Source of the DNA: an uncultured Lysobacteraceae bacterium
Lineage (GTDB): Bacteria > Pseudomonadota > Gammaproteobacteria > Xanthomonadales > Xanthomonadaceae
Reading direction: 5' to 3'
Length of the DNA stretch: 6,809 nt
Assembly (NCBI GenBank): GCA_946482565.1
Contig: CAMLSB010000102.1
Location: 1-6,809 of the forward strand
Shown: positions 1-6,809 of the stretch, one piece after another
Layout: each line of letters opens with the position of its first letter
Position numbering within the stretch: the first letter of the stretch is position 1
The notes under the pieces: generated by a model
What the model was told of the DNA's origin: nothing
Databases searched by the model: none
Seen by the model: the letters and a program-made list of their open reading frames with translations, nothing else
Translations under genes and position numbers: made by a program

Positions 1-1665
1 TGCCGGGCGTCAAGGCGATCAGCCGGCGCAACGGCATCGTGCTGGTGTCGATGGAATCGATCGGCATGTGGCAACAGGTCGGCTTCCTCGCCGACGTGTT
101 CGAGCGCTTCAAGCGCCACGGCCTGTCGGTGGACCTGATCGGTTCGTCGGAAACCAACGTCACCGTGTCCCTGGACCCGAGCGACAACCTCGTCAACGGC
201 AACGTGCTGGAGGCGCTGAGCGCGGATCTCGCCGAGATCTGCCGGGTGAAGGTGATCGTGCCGTGCGCCGCTATCACGCTCGTCGGCCGCGGCATGCGCT
301 CGCTGCTGCACCGGCTGTCGGACATCTGGGCGACGTTCGGGCGCGAACGCGTGCACCTGGTGTCCCAGTCCTCGAACGACCTCAACCTGACCTTCGTGAT
401 CGACGAAGCCGACGCGGACGGGCTGTTGCCGGAACTGCACGCGGAGCTGGTGCGCAGCGGTGCGATGCCGATGGGCGACGCCGGCGTGTTCGGCCCGACC
501 TGGCACGAGATCGCGCACGGCCGCCGCGAGCGCGCCGCGTCGTGGTGGCTGGCGCGGCGCGATGCACTGCTGCGGCTCGCCGATGGCGGCACGCCACGCT
601 ACGCCTACGACCTCGCGGTGGTGCGCGAGCGGGCGCGGGCGTTGCGGGCCGTGCCGCCCGTCGATCGCCGCTTCTACGCGCTGAAGGCCAACCCGCATCC
701 GGCGATCCTGCGCGCGCTGGCCGCGGAGGGCTTCGGCTTCGAATGCGTGTCGCGCGGCGAACTCGAGCGCGTGTTCGAGGCCGTGCCGGGCGTCGCGGCG
801 CGCAACGTGCTGTTCACGCCCAGCTTCGCCCCCCGCGCCGATTACGAAGCCGCGTTCGCGCGCGGCGCCACCGTGACCATCGACAGCGTCGAGATCCTGC
901 GGCGCTGGCCGGAGCTGTTCCGCGGCCGCGAGGCCTGGCTGCGGCTCGACCTCGGGCGCGGCGAAGGCCACCACCGCAAGGTGCGCACCGGCGGCAGCGA
1001 GGCGAAATTCGGCTTGCCCGTCGCGCGCCTCGACGAATTCCTCGCGGCTGCGGACGAACACGGCGTCGCGATCACCGGCCTGCACGCGCACCTGGGCAGC
1101 GGCATCGAGTCGTCGTCGCACTGGCGCGAGGCCTATGCCGAACTCGCGGGCCTGGCCGAACGCATCGGCACCATCGCCACCATCGACATCGGCGGCGGGT
1201 TGCCGGTGCCATACCTGCCGGACGCGGAACCGTTCGACCTGGACGCGTGGACGACGGACCTCGCGACGATCAAGGCGGCGTATCCACACTTCGCGCTGGC
1301 GGTCGAACCTGGCCGCTACCTCGTCGCGGAGGCTGGCGTGCTGCTGGTGTCGGCGACGCAGGTCGTCTCCAAGGACGGCGTGCTGCGCGTCGGCTGCGAC
1401 GCCGGCATGAACGCGCTCATGCGGCCTGCGTTGTACGACGCCTACCACCACGTCGCCAACCTCTCGCGCATCGGCGATGCGGGCGAAGCCACCTTCGACG
1501 TGGTCGGCCCGGTCTGCGAATCCGGCGACGTGCTGGGCCGGGCGCGGCGCCTGCCCGCGGCGACCGCGCCCGGCGACATCCTGCTGCTCGCCGATGCCGG
1601 CGCCTACGGCATGGCGATGGCCAACACCTACAACCTGCGGGCGTTGCCGGCAGAGGACGTGATCG

Positions 1666-1673
<8 letters not shown>
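1..1673 (+). CDS. lysA: Bifunctional aspartate kinase / diaminopimelate decarboxylase, 3' part (5' end outside window)
   Basis: The reading frame is open from the first complete codon (position 3), so this is the C-terminal part of a longer protein; 556 residues are visible. Residues about 1-130 match the regulatory ACT region of a lysine-sensitive-type aspartokinase, with the GSSETNVTVSLD motif. From about residue 197 there is a complete DAP decarboxylase of the PLP alanine-racemase fold. It shows the PLP lysine in YALKANPHP (K228), HAHLGSG (H361/H363), the phosphate-binding GGG (397-399), EPGR (435-438), the CESGD substrate motif (C505) and GAYGMAM (533-539). By family knowledge the complete fusion is about 860-870 residues, so the kinase catalytic domain (around 310 residues) should lie upstream. 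The fusion would phosphorylate aspartate and convert meso-DAP to lysine in the cytosol. Its stop codon overlaps the start of murL, so it is probably the promoter-proximal gene of this operon. The fusion is inferred from the continuous frame and is typical of Xanthomonadaceae. Confidence 0.95.
1652..1657 (+). promoter_or_regulatory. Ribosome binding site of murL
   Basis: AGAGGA lies 8 nt before the ATG at 1666, inside the last codons of the upstream gene. It favours the 1666 start over the in-frame ATG at 1675, which would sit 17 nt away from this site. Confidence 0.65.
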
Positions 1674-3040
<1,367 letters not shown>

Positions 3041-3060
<20 letters not shown>

Positions 3061-4432
3061 AGGCCGCCGCGTCGCGCTCTGGGGCTGGGGCCGCGAGGGC
3101 CGCGCCGCCTGGCATGCGCTGCATGCGCGCGGCATCGGCCCGCTCGGCCTGTTCTGCAATGAAAGCGAAGCCGCGGAGGCACGCGCCCTCGATCCGTCGC
3201 TGGTGGTCGAACCCGCTGCGAACGCGGAGCGCCTCGCCGCCTACGACGTGGTGGTGAAGTCGCCCGGCATCAGTCCGTACCGGCCCGAAGTCGTGGAAGC
3301 CGCGGTGCACGGAACGCATTTCCCGGGCGGCACCGCGCTGTGGTTCGGCGAACGCGCCGGCGCCGATGGCATCGTCGCCGCGTCCGCCTGCGTCACCGGC
3401 ACCAAGGGCAAGAGCACCACCACCGCGCTGCTCGCGCACCTGCTGCGCGCCGGCGGCCACCGGACCGCGCTCGCCGGCAACATCGGCATGCCGCTGCTGG
3501 AGCTGCTCGATGCGGACCCGGCGTACTGGGCGATCGAACTGTCGAGCTACCAGACCGGCGACGTCGCCGCCTCGGGCGCGCGACCCGAAGTGGCCGTGGG
3601 CCTCAACATCTTCCCCGAGCACCTCGACTGGCACGGTTCGCACGCACGCTACGTCGCGGACAAGCTGCGGCTGTTCACCGAAGCGCGCCCGCGCATCGCC
3701 GTGCTCAACGCGCGCGACCCGATCCTGTCCACGCTGGACCTGCCCGCCAGCGAAGTGCGCTGGTTCGACCGCGAGGACGGCTGGCACCTGCGCGGCGACG
3801 CGCTGCATCGCGGCGATGCGTTCGTGATGGACACCGCCGCGTTGCCGCTGCCGGGCCGGCATAACCGCATCAACCTGTGCGCCGCGCTCGCCGCGATCGA
3901 GGCGCTCGGCCTCGATGCCATTCCACTCGCCGCGCATGCCGCCAGCTTCCGGCCGCTGCCGCACCGGCTGCAGTCGCTGGGCCTGCGCGACGGACTGGAA
4001 TGGGTGAACGATTCGATCAGCACCACGCCGCATGCGTCGCTGGCGGCGCTGGCGATGTTCCGCGGCCGGCCGGTGGCGCTGCTCGCCGGCGGCCATGATC
4101 GCGGGCTGGACTGGAGCGATTTCGCGGCCGCGATGCGCGACGGCGCGCCGGCGGCGATCGTCACGATGGGCCAGAACGGCCCGCGCATCCACGACCTGCT
4201 CGCGCCGGTCGCGGCGCAATGCGGCTTCGTGCTGCAGGCGGCCGACGACCTGGCGCATGCGGTGCGGCTCGCGCGTGCGGCGCTGCCGCCGGGCGGCGTG
4301 GTGTTGCTGTCGCCGGGCGCGCCGAGCTTCGGCCCGTACCGCGATTACACCGAACGCGGTCGCGATTTCGCGCGGCTGGCCGGCTTCGATCCCGACGCGA
4401 TCGCGGCGATCCCCGGCCTCGGCGTGGCCTGA
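3041..4432 (+). CDS. murD2: UDP-MurNAc-L-alanine--L-glutamate ligase MurD2
   Basis: This is a 463-residue Mur ligase from GTG 3041. The N-terminal Rossmann-like nucleotide-sugar domain shows [11 protein letters not shown]. The central ATPase domain has the P-loop GTKGKST (120-126), ELSSYQ (166-171), [11 protein letters not shown] (189-199) and K208, which aligns with the carbamylated lysine of MurD enzymes. GRHNRIN (272-278) follows. The C-terminal domain carries NDSISTTP (323-330), GGHDRGLDW (350-358) and [17 protein letters not shown] (424-440). The overall plan is that of MurD. However, the residue aligned with E. coli K319 is I326 and that aligned with K348 is R354. Known homologs paired with MurL use L-Glu (EC 6.3.2.53), and the 20-bp overlap with murL supports that assignment. 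The product UDP-MurNAc-L-Ala-L-Glu would be the MurL substrate in the cytosolic stage of peptidoglycan synthesis. The alternative is an ordinary MurD using D-Glu. Context makes that less likely, but sequence alone does not exclude it. Confidence 0.9.
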
Positions 4433-4479
4433 CGCCGCCGCGGCGCGTCCTGCGCTACGCTCGCGGCTTTCCCACGGCT

Positions 4480-4483
4480 GGAG
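4480..4483 (+). promoter_or_regulatory. Ribosome binding site of the dienelactone-hydrolase-like gene
   Basis: GGAG lies 7 nt before the ATG at 4491. The alternative in-frame ATG at 4548, which would give a conventional short signal peptide, has no comparable site in front of it. The longer N-terminus is therefore preferred. Confidence 0.55.
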
Positions 4484-4490
4484 CGATGCC

Positions 4491-5333
4491 ATGAACGATC
4501 CGATCCGACGGCAGCCCGCGCAACGGCAGCCGGCGCGACGCCTGTCGATGCGCTGGAAGCAGCTGCTCGCCGCCTCCCTCCTCGCCGCGTGCGCGGTGCC
4601 CGCGTCCGCGAAGATGCAGGCGAAGCCCGTCGAGTGGAAGGTCGGCGACCACGTCTTCGCCGGCGTGCTCGTGTACGAGGACGCCGGCGGCAAGCGCCCG
4701 GGGCTGGTGATGGTGCCCGACTGGTACGGCGTCACCGATTCCGCGATCGCCAAGGCGAAGCACATCGCCGGCAAGGATTACGTGGTGCTGCTCGCCGACG
4801 TCTACGGCAAGGGCGTGCGCCCGAAGGACGGCAAGGCGGCGAGCGCGACCGTCGGCGCGCTGTCGAAGGATCCGGCGGAGTGGCGCGCGCGCGTGGCGAA
4901 GGCACTGCAGGTGCTGCGCGAGAACGCCGCGCGTGCACCGCTCGATGCCACGAAGCTCGCGGCGATCGGCTACTGCTTCGGCGGCTCGAGCGTGCTGGAA
5001 CTCGCGCGCAGCGGCGCGGACATCGCCGCGGTCGTCACCTTCCACGGCGGCCTCGACACCAGCGAGCCGGCGAAGCAGGGCGCGGTCAAGGCGAGCCTGC
5101 TGGTGCTCAACGGCGCGGACGACCGCGGCACGGCCGGCGACATCGCCGGTTTCGAGAAGGAAATGAACGATGCCGGCGCCGACTGGCAGTTCGTCAACTT
5201 CAGCCACACCGTGCATTGCTTCGCGCTGCCGGACGCGAACAGCCCGCCGGGCTGCGTGTACAACCCGCTGTCGGCGGCGCGCGCCGAGCGGATGATGCGC
5301 GGCTTCCTCGCGGAGCGTTTCGCGGCGCGCTGA
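4491..5333 (+). CDS. Exported dienelactone hydrolase family protein
   Basis: The 280-residue protein is an alpha/beta hydrolase of the dienelactone hydrolase family. The expected Cys-Asp-His triad can be placed as C162 in GYCFGGS, D210 (or D211) in NGADDRG and H242 in HTVHCFALP; VPDWYG near the start of the domain is also typical. The N-terminus has an unusually long basic stretch (residues 1-23, many Arg) and then a hydrophobic run, LLAASLLAACAVPASA. That gives a signal peptidase I site after A40 (ASA), or a possible lipobox L31-A-A-C34 for lipoprotein processing. Export to the periplasm is therefore likely, but the processing route is undecided. If translation begins at ATG 4548 the signal peptide has ordinary length. 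The gene follows murD2 by 58 bp on the same strand and could be read through. The substrate is unknown: family members cleave lactones and other esters, and many annotated homologs have never been assayed. A direct cell-wall role would be speculation. Confidence 0.87.
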   Translation: MNDPIRRQPAQRQPARRLSMRWKQLLAASLLAACAVPASAKMQAKPVEWKVGDHVFAGVLVYEDAGGKRPGLVMVPDWYGVTDSAIAKAKHIAGKDYVVLLADVYGKGVRPKDGKAASATVGALSKDPAEWRARVAKALQVLRENAARAPLDATKLAAIGYCFGGSSVLELARSGADIAAVVTFHGGLDTSEPAKQGAVKASLLVLNGADDRGTAGDIAGFEKEMNDAGADWQFVNFSHTVHCFALPDANSPPGCVYNPLSAARAERMMRGFLAERFAAR

Positions 5334-5349
5334 CCGCGCACTGACCGCG

Positions 5350-5397
5350 CGTCGATCGCGCGTCGCGGGGGCGGCGGTTCAGCGGTCGCGATCGACG
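5350..5397. terminator. Possible weak bidirectional stem-loop at a convergent gene junction
   Basis: A perfect 11-bp inverted repeat (CGTCGATCGCG at 5350-5360, CGCGATCGACG at 5387-5397) straddles the gap between the hydrolase gene and ispB. Its right arm lies in the last codons of ispB. A shorter alternative hairpin is CGCGCG / CGCGCG at 5346-5351 and 5357-5362 with a 5-nt loop. Neither is followed by a T run on either strand, so intrinsic termination is doubtful. The position between converging genes is the main support. Confidence 0.25.
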
Positions 5398-6413
5398 GCG
5401 TAGCGGGCGAGGCCGCGCAGCGCCGCGAGTGCTTCGTTCGGCGCCACGCCGTCGAGCGCGCGCTCGGCGGCGCGTGCGTAGTCGCGCGCGCGTTCGAGGC
5501 TGTAGGCGAGGCTGCCGGCCGCGGCGATCGCCGCCTGCACCTCCGGCATCGCATCGGCGTCGCCTTCCTCCAGCGCCCGGCGCAGCAAGGCGCGGGTGGC
5601 GGCGTCGGAACGCCCCATCGCATGGATCAGCGGCAGCGTGGCCTTGCCCTCGGCCAGGTCGTCGCCGAGGTGCTTGCCCAGCGTGGCTTCGTCGGCAGCG
5701 TAATCGAGCACGTCGTCGGCGATCTGGAAGGCGTGGCCAAGCGCGAGGCCATATGCGTGGAACGCGTCGCAGGTGGCGGCATCGGCGCCGGCCAGCAGCG
5801 CGCCCAGCCGCGTCGCGGCGGCGAACAGCACCGCGGTCTTGCGCTCGATCACGCGCAGGTAGGCGGCTTCGTCGGTGTCCGGGTTGCGCACGTGCAGCAA
5901 CTGCAGCACCTCGCCCTCGGCGATGCGGTTGGTGGTGTCGGCGAGCACGCGCATCACTTCCATCCGGTCGAGTTCGACCATCATCTGGAAGCTGCGCGAA
6001 TACAGGAAGTCGCCGACCAGCACGCTCGCGGCGTTGCCGAACAGCGCGTTGGCGGTGCTGCGCCCGCGCCGCAGGTCGGATTCGTCCACCACGTCGTCGT
6101 GCAGCAGGGTGGAGGTGTGGATGAACTCCACCACGGCGGCGAGCTGGTGCGCGTCGGCGCCGACGCCGTCCGCGGGCGTGGCACCGCGTTTGCCCAGCGC
6201 CGCCGCGGCGAGCAGCAGCAGCATCGGTCGCAGGCGCTTGCCGCCGGCGCCGACGATGTGCTCGGCGACCTGGTTCACCAGGACGACGTCCGAGGCGAGG
6301 CGTCGCCGGATCAGGGCATCGACGGCCGCCATGTCGGCGGCGGCGAGGGCCTGGATGGCAGCCAGGCCGGGCACGGCGTCGGCGGGCGGCTGCCGGGGCG
6401 GGGCGGTGTCCAT
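5379..6413 (-). CDS. ispB: Polyprenyl (probably octaprenyl) diphosphate synthase
   Basis: The 344-residue protein is an all-alpha trans-polyprenyl synthase that extends farnesyl diphosphate with isopentenyl diphosphate. In this lineage the product is most likely C40 for the side chain of ubiquinone-8. Diagnostic motifs are GGKRLRP (57-63), the first aspartate-rich motif DDVVD (106-110) followed by R115/R116, and the second DDVLD (233-237) after AFQIA. GDDLAEGKATLP (250-261) carries the late conserved lysine. Residue 101, five before the first DDxxD, is Ser; a small residue there is expected for long-chain products. The match to E. coli IspB begins around residue 17 (GLAAIQALAAADMAAV). The first 16 residues (Pro-rich) are an extension beyond the E. 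coli protein. The start is ATG at 6413 with a weak GGA at 6420-6422, 6 nt upstream. It is transcribed divergently from ssb and converges on the hydrolase gene. Chain length is inferred, not shown. Confidence 0.94.
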   Translation of the reverse strand: MDTAPPRQPPADAVPGLAAIQALAAADMAAVDALIRRRLASDVVLVNQVAEHIVGAGGKRLRPMLLLLAAAALGKRGATPADGVGADAHQLAAVVEFIHTSTLLHDDVVDESDLRRGRSTANALFGNAASVLVGDFLYSRSFQMMVELDRMEVMRVLADTTNRIAEGEVLQLLHVRNPDTDEAAYLRVIERKTAVLFAAATRLGALLAGADAATCDAFHAYGLALGHAFQIADDVLDYAADEATLGKHLGDDLAEGKATLPLIHAMGRSDAATRALLRRALEEGDADAMPEVQAAIAAAGSLAYSLERARDYARAAERALDGVAPNEALAALRGLARYAVDRDR

Positions 6414-6438
6414 GCGAGGTCCGTCGTGGGGAACGGGG

Positions 6439-6444
6439 ATTATA
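6439..6444 (-). promoter_or_regulatory. Candidate -10 element of the ispB promoter
   Basis: Read on the minus strand this is a perfect TATAAT, an outlier in DNA this GC-rich. It would place the transcription start near 6432 and give a leader of about 19 nt before the ispB ATG. I find no convincing TTGACA-like -35 at 16-18 bp. A TG lies one base too far upstream for a standard extended -10. Confidence 0.5.
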
Positions 6445-6529
6445 GGCAGCCGACTGCGCCAGCCCGCGTTTCGAGGCGAATTCCGACGCCCCGGCGCGGG
6501 GAGGCCCGCGGGTGCCGGATGCCCGGTTG

Positions 6530-6538
6530 TGCCAGAAT
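6530..6538 (+). promoter_or_regulatory. Weak candidate extended -10 for ssb
   Basis: TGCCAGAAT matches the extended -10 form TGnTATAAT at the TG and at four of the six hexamer bases. It would start transcription near 6545 with a leader of about 36 nt. No -35 resembling TTGACA is found at normal spacing, so this is only a candidate. Confidence 0.3.
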
Positions 6539-6568
6539 GCCCATCGGCCCGTACGCGGGCGAAACCTG

Positions 6569-6573
6569 AAGGA
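6569..6573 (+). promoter_or_regulatory. Ribosome binding site of ssb
   Basis: AAGGA lies 7 nt before the ATG at 6581, a strong site that fixes the ssb start. The downstream sequence aligns with the N-terminus of E. coli SSB from the first residues. Confidence 0.7.
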
Positions 6574-6580
6574 AAAGTCC

Positions 6581-6809
6581 ATGGCGCGCGGTGTTAACAA
6601 GGTGATCCTGGTCGGCAACCTGGGCAACGATCCGGACGTGAAATACACCCAGGGTGGCATGGCCATCACCACGCTGAGCGTGGCGACGACCTCGGTGCGC
6701 AAGGACCGGGACGGCAATCCCCAGGAAAAGACCGAGTGGCACCGCGTGAAGCTCTTCGGCAAGCTCGGCGAGATCGCCGGCGAATACCTGAAGAAGGGTC
6801 GCCAGGTCT
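6581..6809 (+). CDS. ssb: Single-stranded DNA-binding protein SSB, N-terminal part (3' end outside window)
   Basis: Only the first 76 residues are present; the gene runs off the right edge. They form the beginning of the SSB OB-fold: [18 protein letters not shown] (3-20), then [12 protein letters not shown] (51-62) with the conserved W53 and F59, and EYLKKG (68-73). SSB coats single-stranded DNA as a tetramer in replication, recombination and repair, and recruits partners through an acidic C-terminal tip that is not visible here. The region aligned with the E. coli SESW segment reads TTSVRKD, so the DNA-stacking tryptophan at that place (W40) is absent. This appears to be a lineage feature rather than damage, because the frame and flanking motifs are intact. 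The gene is divergent from ispB. Confidence 0.95.
   Translation, partial: MARGVNKVILVGNLGNDPDVKYTQGGMAITTLSVATTSVRKDRDGNPQEKTEWHRVKLFGKLGEIAGEYLKKGRQV

Larger units (their letters stand above)
6414..6580. promoter_or_regulatory. Divergent ispB / ssb intergenic region
   Basis: This 167-bp gene-free interval separates the two divergent start codons and should hold both promoters. Besides the TATAAT facing ispB, it contains a GC-rich middle with short inverted repeats: CCCCG / CGGGG at 6489-6493 and 6497-6501, and the palindrome CCCGCGGG at 6505-6512. A hairpin follows in the presumed ssb leader. No operator for a known regulator is recognised; in particular I see no clear LexA-type CTGT...ACAG box. 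Confidence 0.6.

Noticed and set aside
4433..4445. Small hairpin CGCCG / CGGCG after the murD2 stop as a terminator
   Set aside because: A 5-bp stem with a 3-nt loop and no T run is expected by chance in DNA this GC-rich; readthrough into the hydrolase gene remains possible.
4032..4490. Extending the hydrolase N-terminus upstream to an ATG at 4032
   Set aside because: This would overlap murD2 by 401 bp in a motif-less Arg-rich frame. ATG 4491 has GGAG at the right spacing and is followed by a signal sequence.
4501..4560. Twin-arginine export signal on the hydrolase (ARRLSM)
   Set aside because: The residues after the RR pair do not fit the (S/T)RRxFLK pattern, since Ser occupies the hydrophobic position. 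A Sec or lipoprotein signal explains the segment better.
5200..6762. Minus-strand open frame of 520 codons overlapping ispB and ssb
   Set aside because: It reads ispB in a different frame, giving an Arg-rich product, and runs antisense through the start of ssb. The other frame (5379-6413) has all prenyl synthase motifs.

Overview
The window is GC-rich, gene-dense bacterial chromosome that reads as Xanthomonadaceae (Xanthomonas, Lysobacter, Luteimonas or a close relative; the genus is not resolved). Three features point there: an aspartokinase fused to diaminopimelate decarboxylase, the MurL/MurD2 pair first described in Xanthomonas oryzae, and the family-typical ispB and ssb proteins. Base composition and codon style are uniform, and I see no mobile elements, CRISPR array, tRNA or rRNA.

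Positions 1-4432 (+) hold a tightly overlapping three-gene operon. It starts with the 3' part of the bifunctional aspartokinase/DAP decarboxylase gene, cut by the left window edge. It continues with murL (8-bp overlap) and murD2 (20-bp overlap, GTG start). MurD2 is expected to add L-glutamate, not D-glutamate, to UDP-MurNAc-L-Ala. MurL then epimerises that terminal L-Glu to D-Glu using ATP. Together they replace the usual glutamate racemase plus MurD route. The upstream enzyme makes aspartyl phosphate, the first step toward DAP and lysine, and decarboxylates meso-DAP, which is the next stem-peptide residue in this cell wall. The operon is therefore centred on supply and assembly of the peptidoglycan stem peptide.

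Positions 4491-5333 (+) encode an exported dienelactone-hydrolase-family protein. It lies 58 bp downstream of murD2 and has its own ribosome binding site; whether it is transcribed with the operon is unclear. It converges on ispB (5379-6413, -), a long-chain polyprenyl diphosphate synthase that probably makes the ubiquinone side chain. The 45-bp convergent gap holds short repeats and one arm of an 11-bp inverted repeat, but no classical terminator.

Positions 6414-6580 are a 167-bp divergent promoter region between ispB (-) and ssb (+). It carries a perfect TATAAT facing ispB and a weak extended -10 facing ssb. ssb runs off the right edge.

The most notable biology is the murL-murD2 module. 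It is not undescribed, but it is a lineage-restricted way of making D-Glu-containing peptidoglycan. Its coupling to the lysine/DAP fusion gene and the MurD2 pocket substitutions deserve a closer look.
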